Assembly: GCA_025363375.1 (NCBI GenBank)
Contig: JANYDZ010000485.1
Location: 1-5,892 of the forward strand
Length of the DNA: 5,892 nucleotides
Direction of reading: 5' to 3'
From: Hyphomicrobiales bacterium
GTDB lineage: Bacteria; Pseudomonadota; Alphaproteobacteria; Rhizobiales; Beijerinckiaceae
Shown: positions 5,786 through 5,892 of the stretch, piece by piece
Layout: every line of letters starts with the position of its first letter
Numbering within the stretch: position 1 is the first letter of the stretch
Program-made: the position numbers and the translations under genes
Notes under the pieces: model-generated
Told to the model about the DNA's origin: nothing
The model's database searches: none
Seen by the model: the letters and a program-made list of their open reading frames with translations, nothing else

Positions 5786-5892
5786 TCCGCCGGCGCAGCC
5801 AGAAAGAGCAACGCGTTCATGTCCGCGAAGCCGGATTGCGCGCATAGCGGCTCGCCGGCCGCGGCAGCCCCAAATTCTCGCGCAAAGTCGCC
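5755..5892 (-). CDS. C-terminal fragment of an unrecognised protein, 5' end beyond the window
   Basis: The - strand frame is open from the window edge at 5892 to a TAA at 5755-5757, giving 45 residues. It begins GDFAREFGAAAAGEPLC and ends FLAAPADQAGATEATL. The composition is that of a normal globular protein end (helix-like FADMNALLFLAAP), not the Arg/Pro-rich text typical of shadow frames, and third positions are mostly G or C. No + strand gene competes after 5785. The tail converges on the 136-residue gene and overlaps it by 31 bases, a common arrangement for convergent genes in compact genomes. Too little is visible to name a family. Confidence 0.5.
   Translation of the reverse strand, partial: GDFAREFGAAAAGEPLCAQSGFADMNALLFLAAPADQAGATEATL

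Noticed and set aside
5396..5845. 149-residue open frame on the - strand opposite the 136-residue gene
   Set aside because: Codon bias favours the + strand frame, and the product is an Ala/Arg/Gly-rich shadow; the better - strand frame at 5755-5892 is in a different register.

Overview
The window is GC-rich DNA with strong G/C bias at third codon positions, compact gene packing and good Shine-Dalgarno sites. The protein families and codon use fit an environmental alphaproteobacterium, probably of the Hyphomicrobiales/Beijerinckiaceae type. That placement is inferred from overall character; no rRNA or marker gene is present.

Layout, left to right. (1) Bases 2-586 hold the C-terminal part of a luciferase-like flavin-dependent monooxygenase whose start lies outside the window. 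(2) A 266-residue alpha/beta hydrolase overlaps its end by 13 bases and has an intact Ser-Asp-His triad. (3) After a 115-base gap come three tightly packed genes for a cytoplasmic three-subunit molybdenum hydroxylase of the xanthine dehydrogenase/CO dehydrogenase superfamily, in the order FAD subunit, [2Fe-2S] subunit, molybdopterin subunit (CoxM-CoxS-CoxL order). (4) A strong intrinsic terminator follows the large subunit at 5160-5190. (5) Beyond it lie a short non-coding stretch, an unrecognised 136-residue protein on the + strand, and the probable C-terminal end of an unrecognised gene entering from the right on the - strand.

The first five genes run in one direction and end at one terminator, so they probably form one transcription unit, possibly with an extra promoter in the 115-base gap. 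The Mo hydroxylase would hydroxylate a substrate at an electron-poor carbon using water and pass electrons from Mo through two [2Fe-2S] clusters to FAD. The flavin monooxygenase would insert oxygen from O2, and the hydrolase would cleave a C-C, ester or amide bond. Together this looks like a catabolic pathway for an aromatic or N-heterocyclic compound. The substrate cannot be read from the sequence.

The most interesting point is the large subunit. It keeps the general catalytic residues of the family (Gln234, Arg374, Glu716) but lacks the copper-binding Cys motif of form I CO dehydrogenase, has Thr269 where xanthine oxidases carry a substrate-binding Glu, has Cys377 in the active-site loop, and has a divergent sequence where most relatives carry a Gly-Gln-Gly motif. 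It is therefore neither CO dehydrogenase nor xanthine dehydrogenase. No CRISPR array, tRNA, rRNA, insertion sequence or integrase was found.
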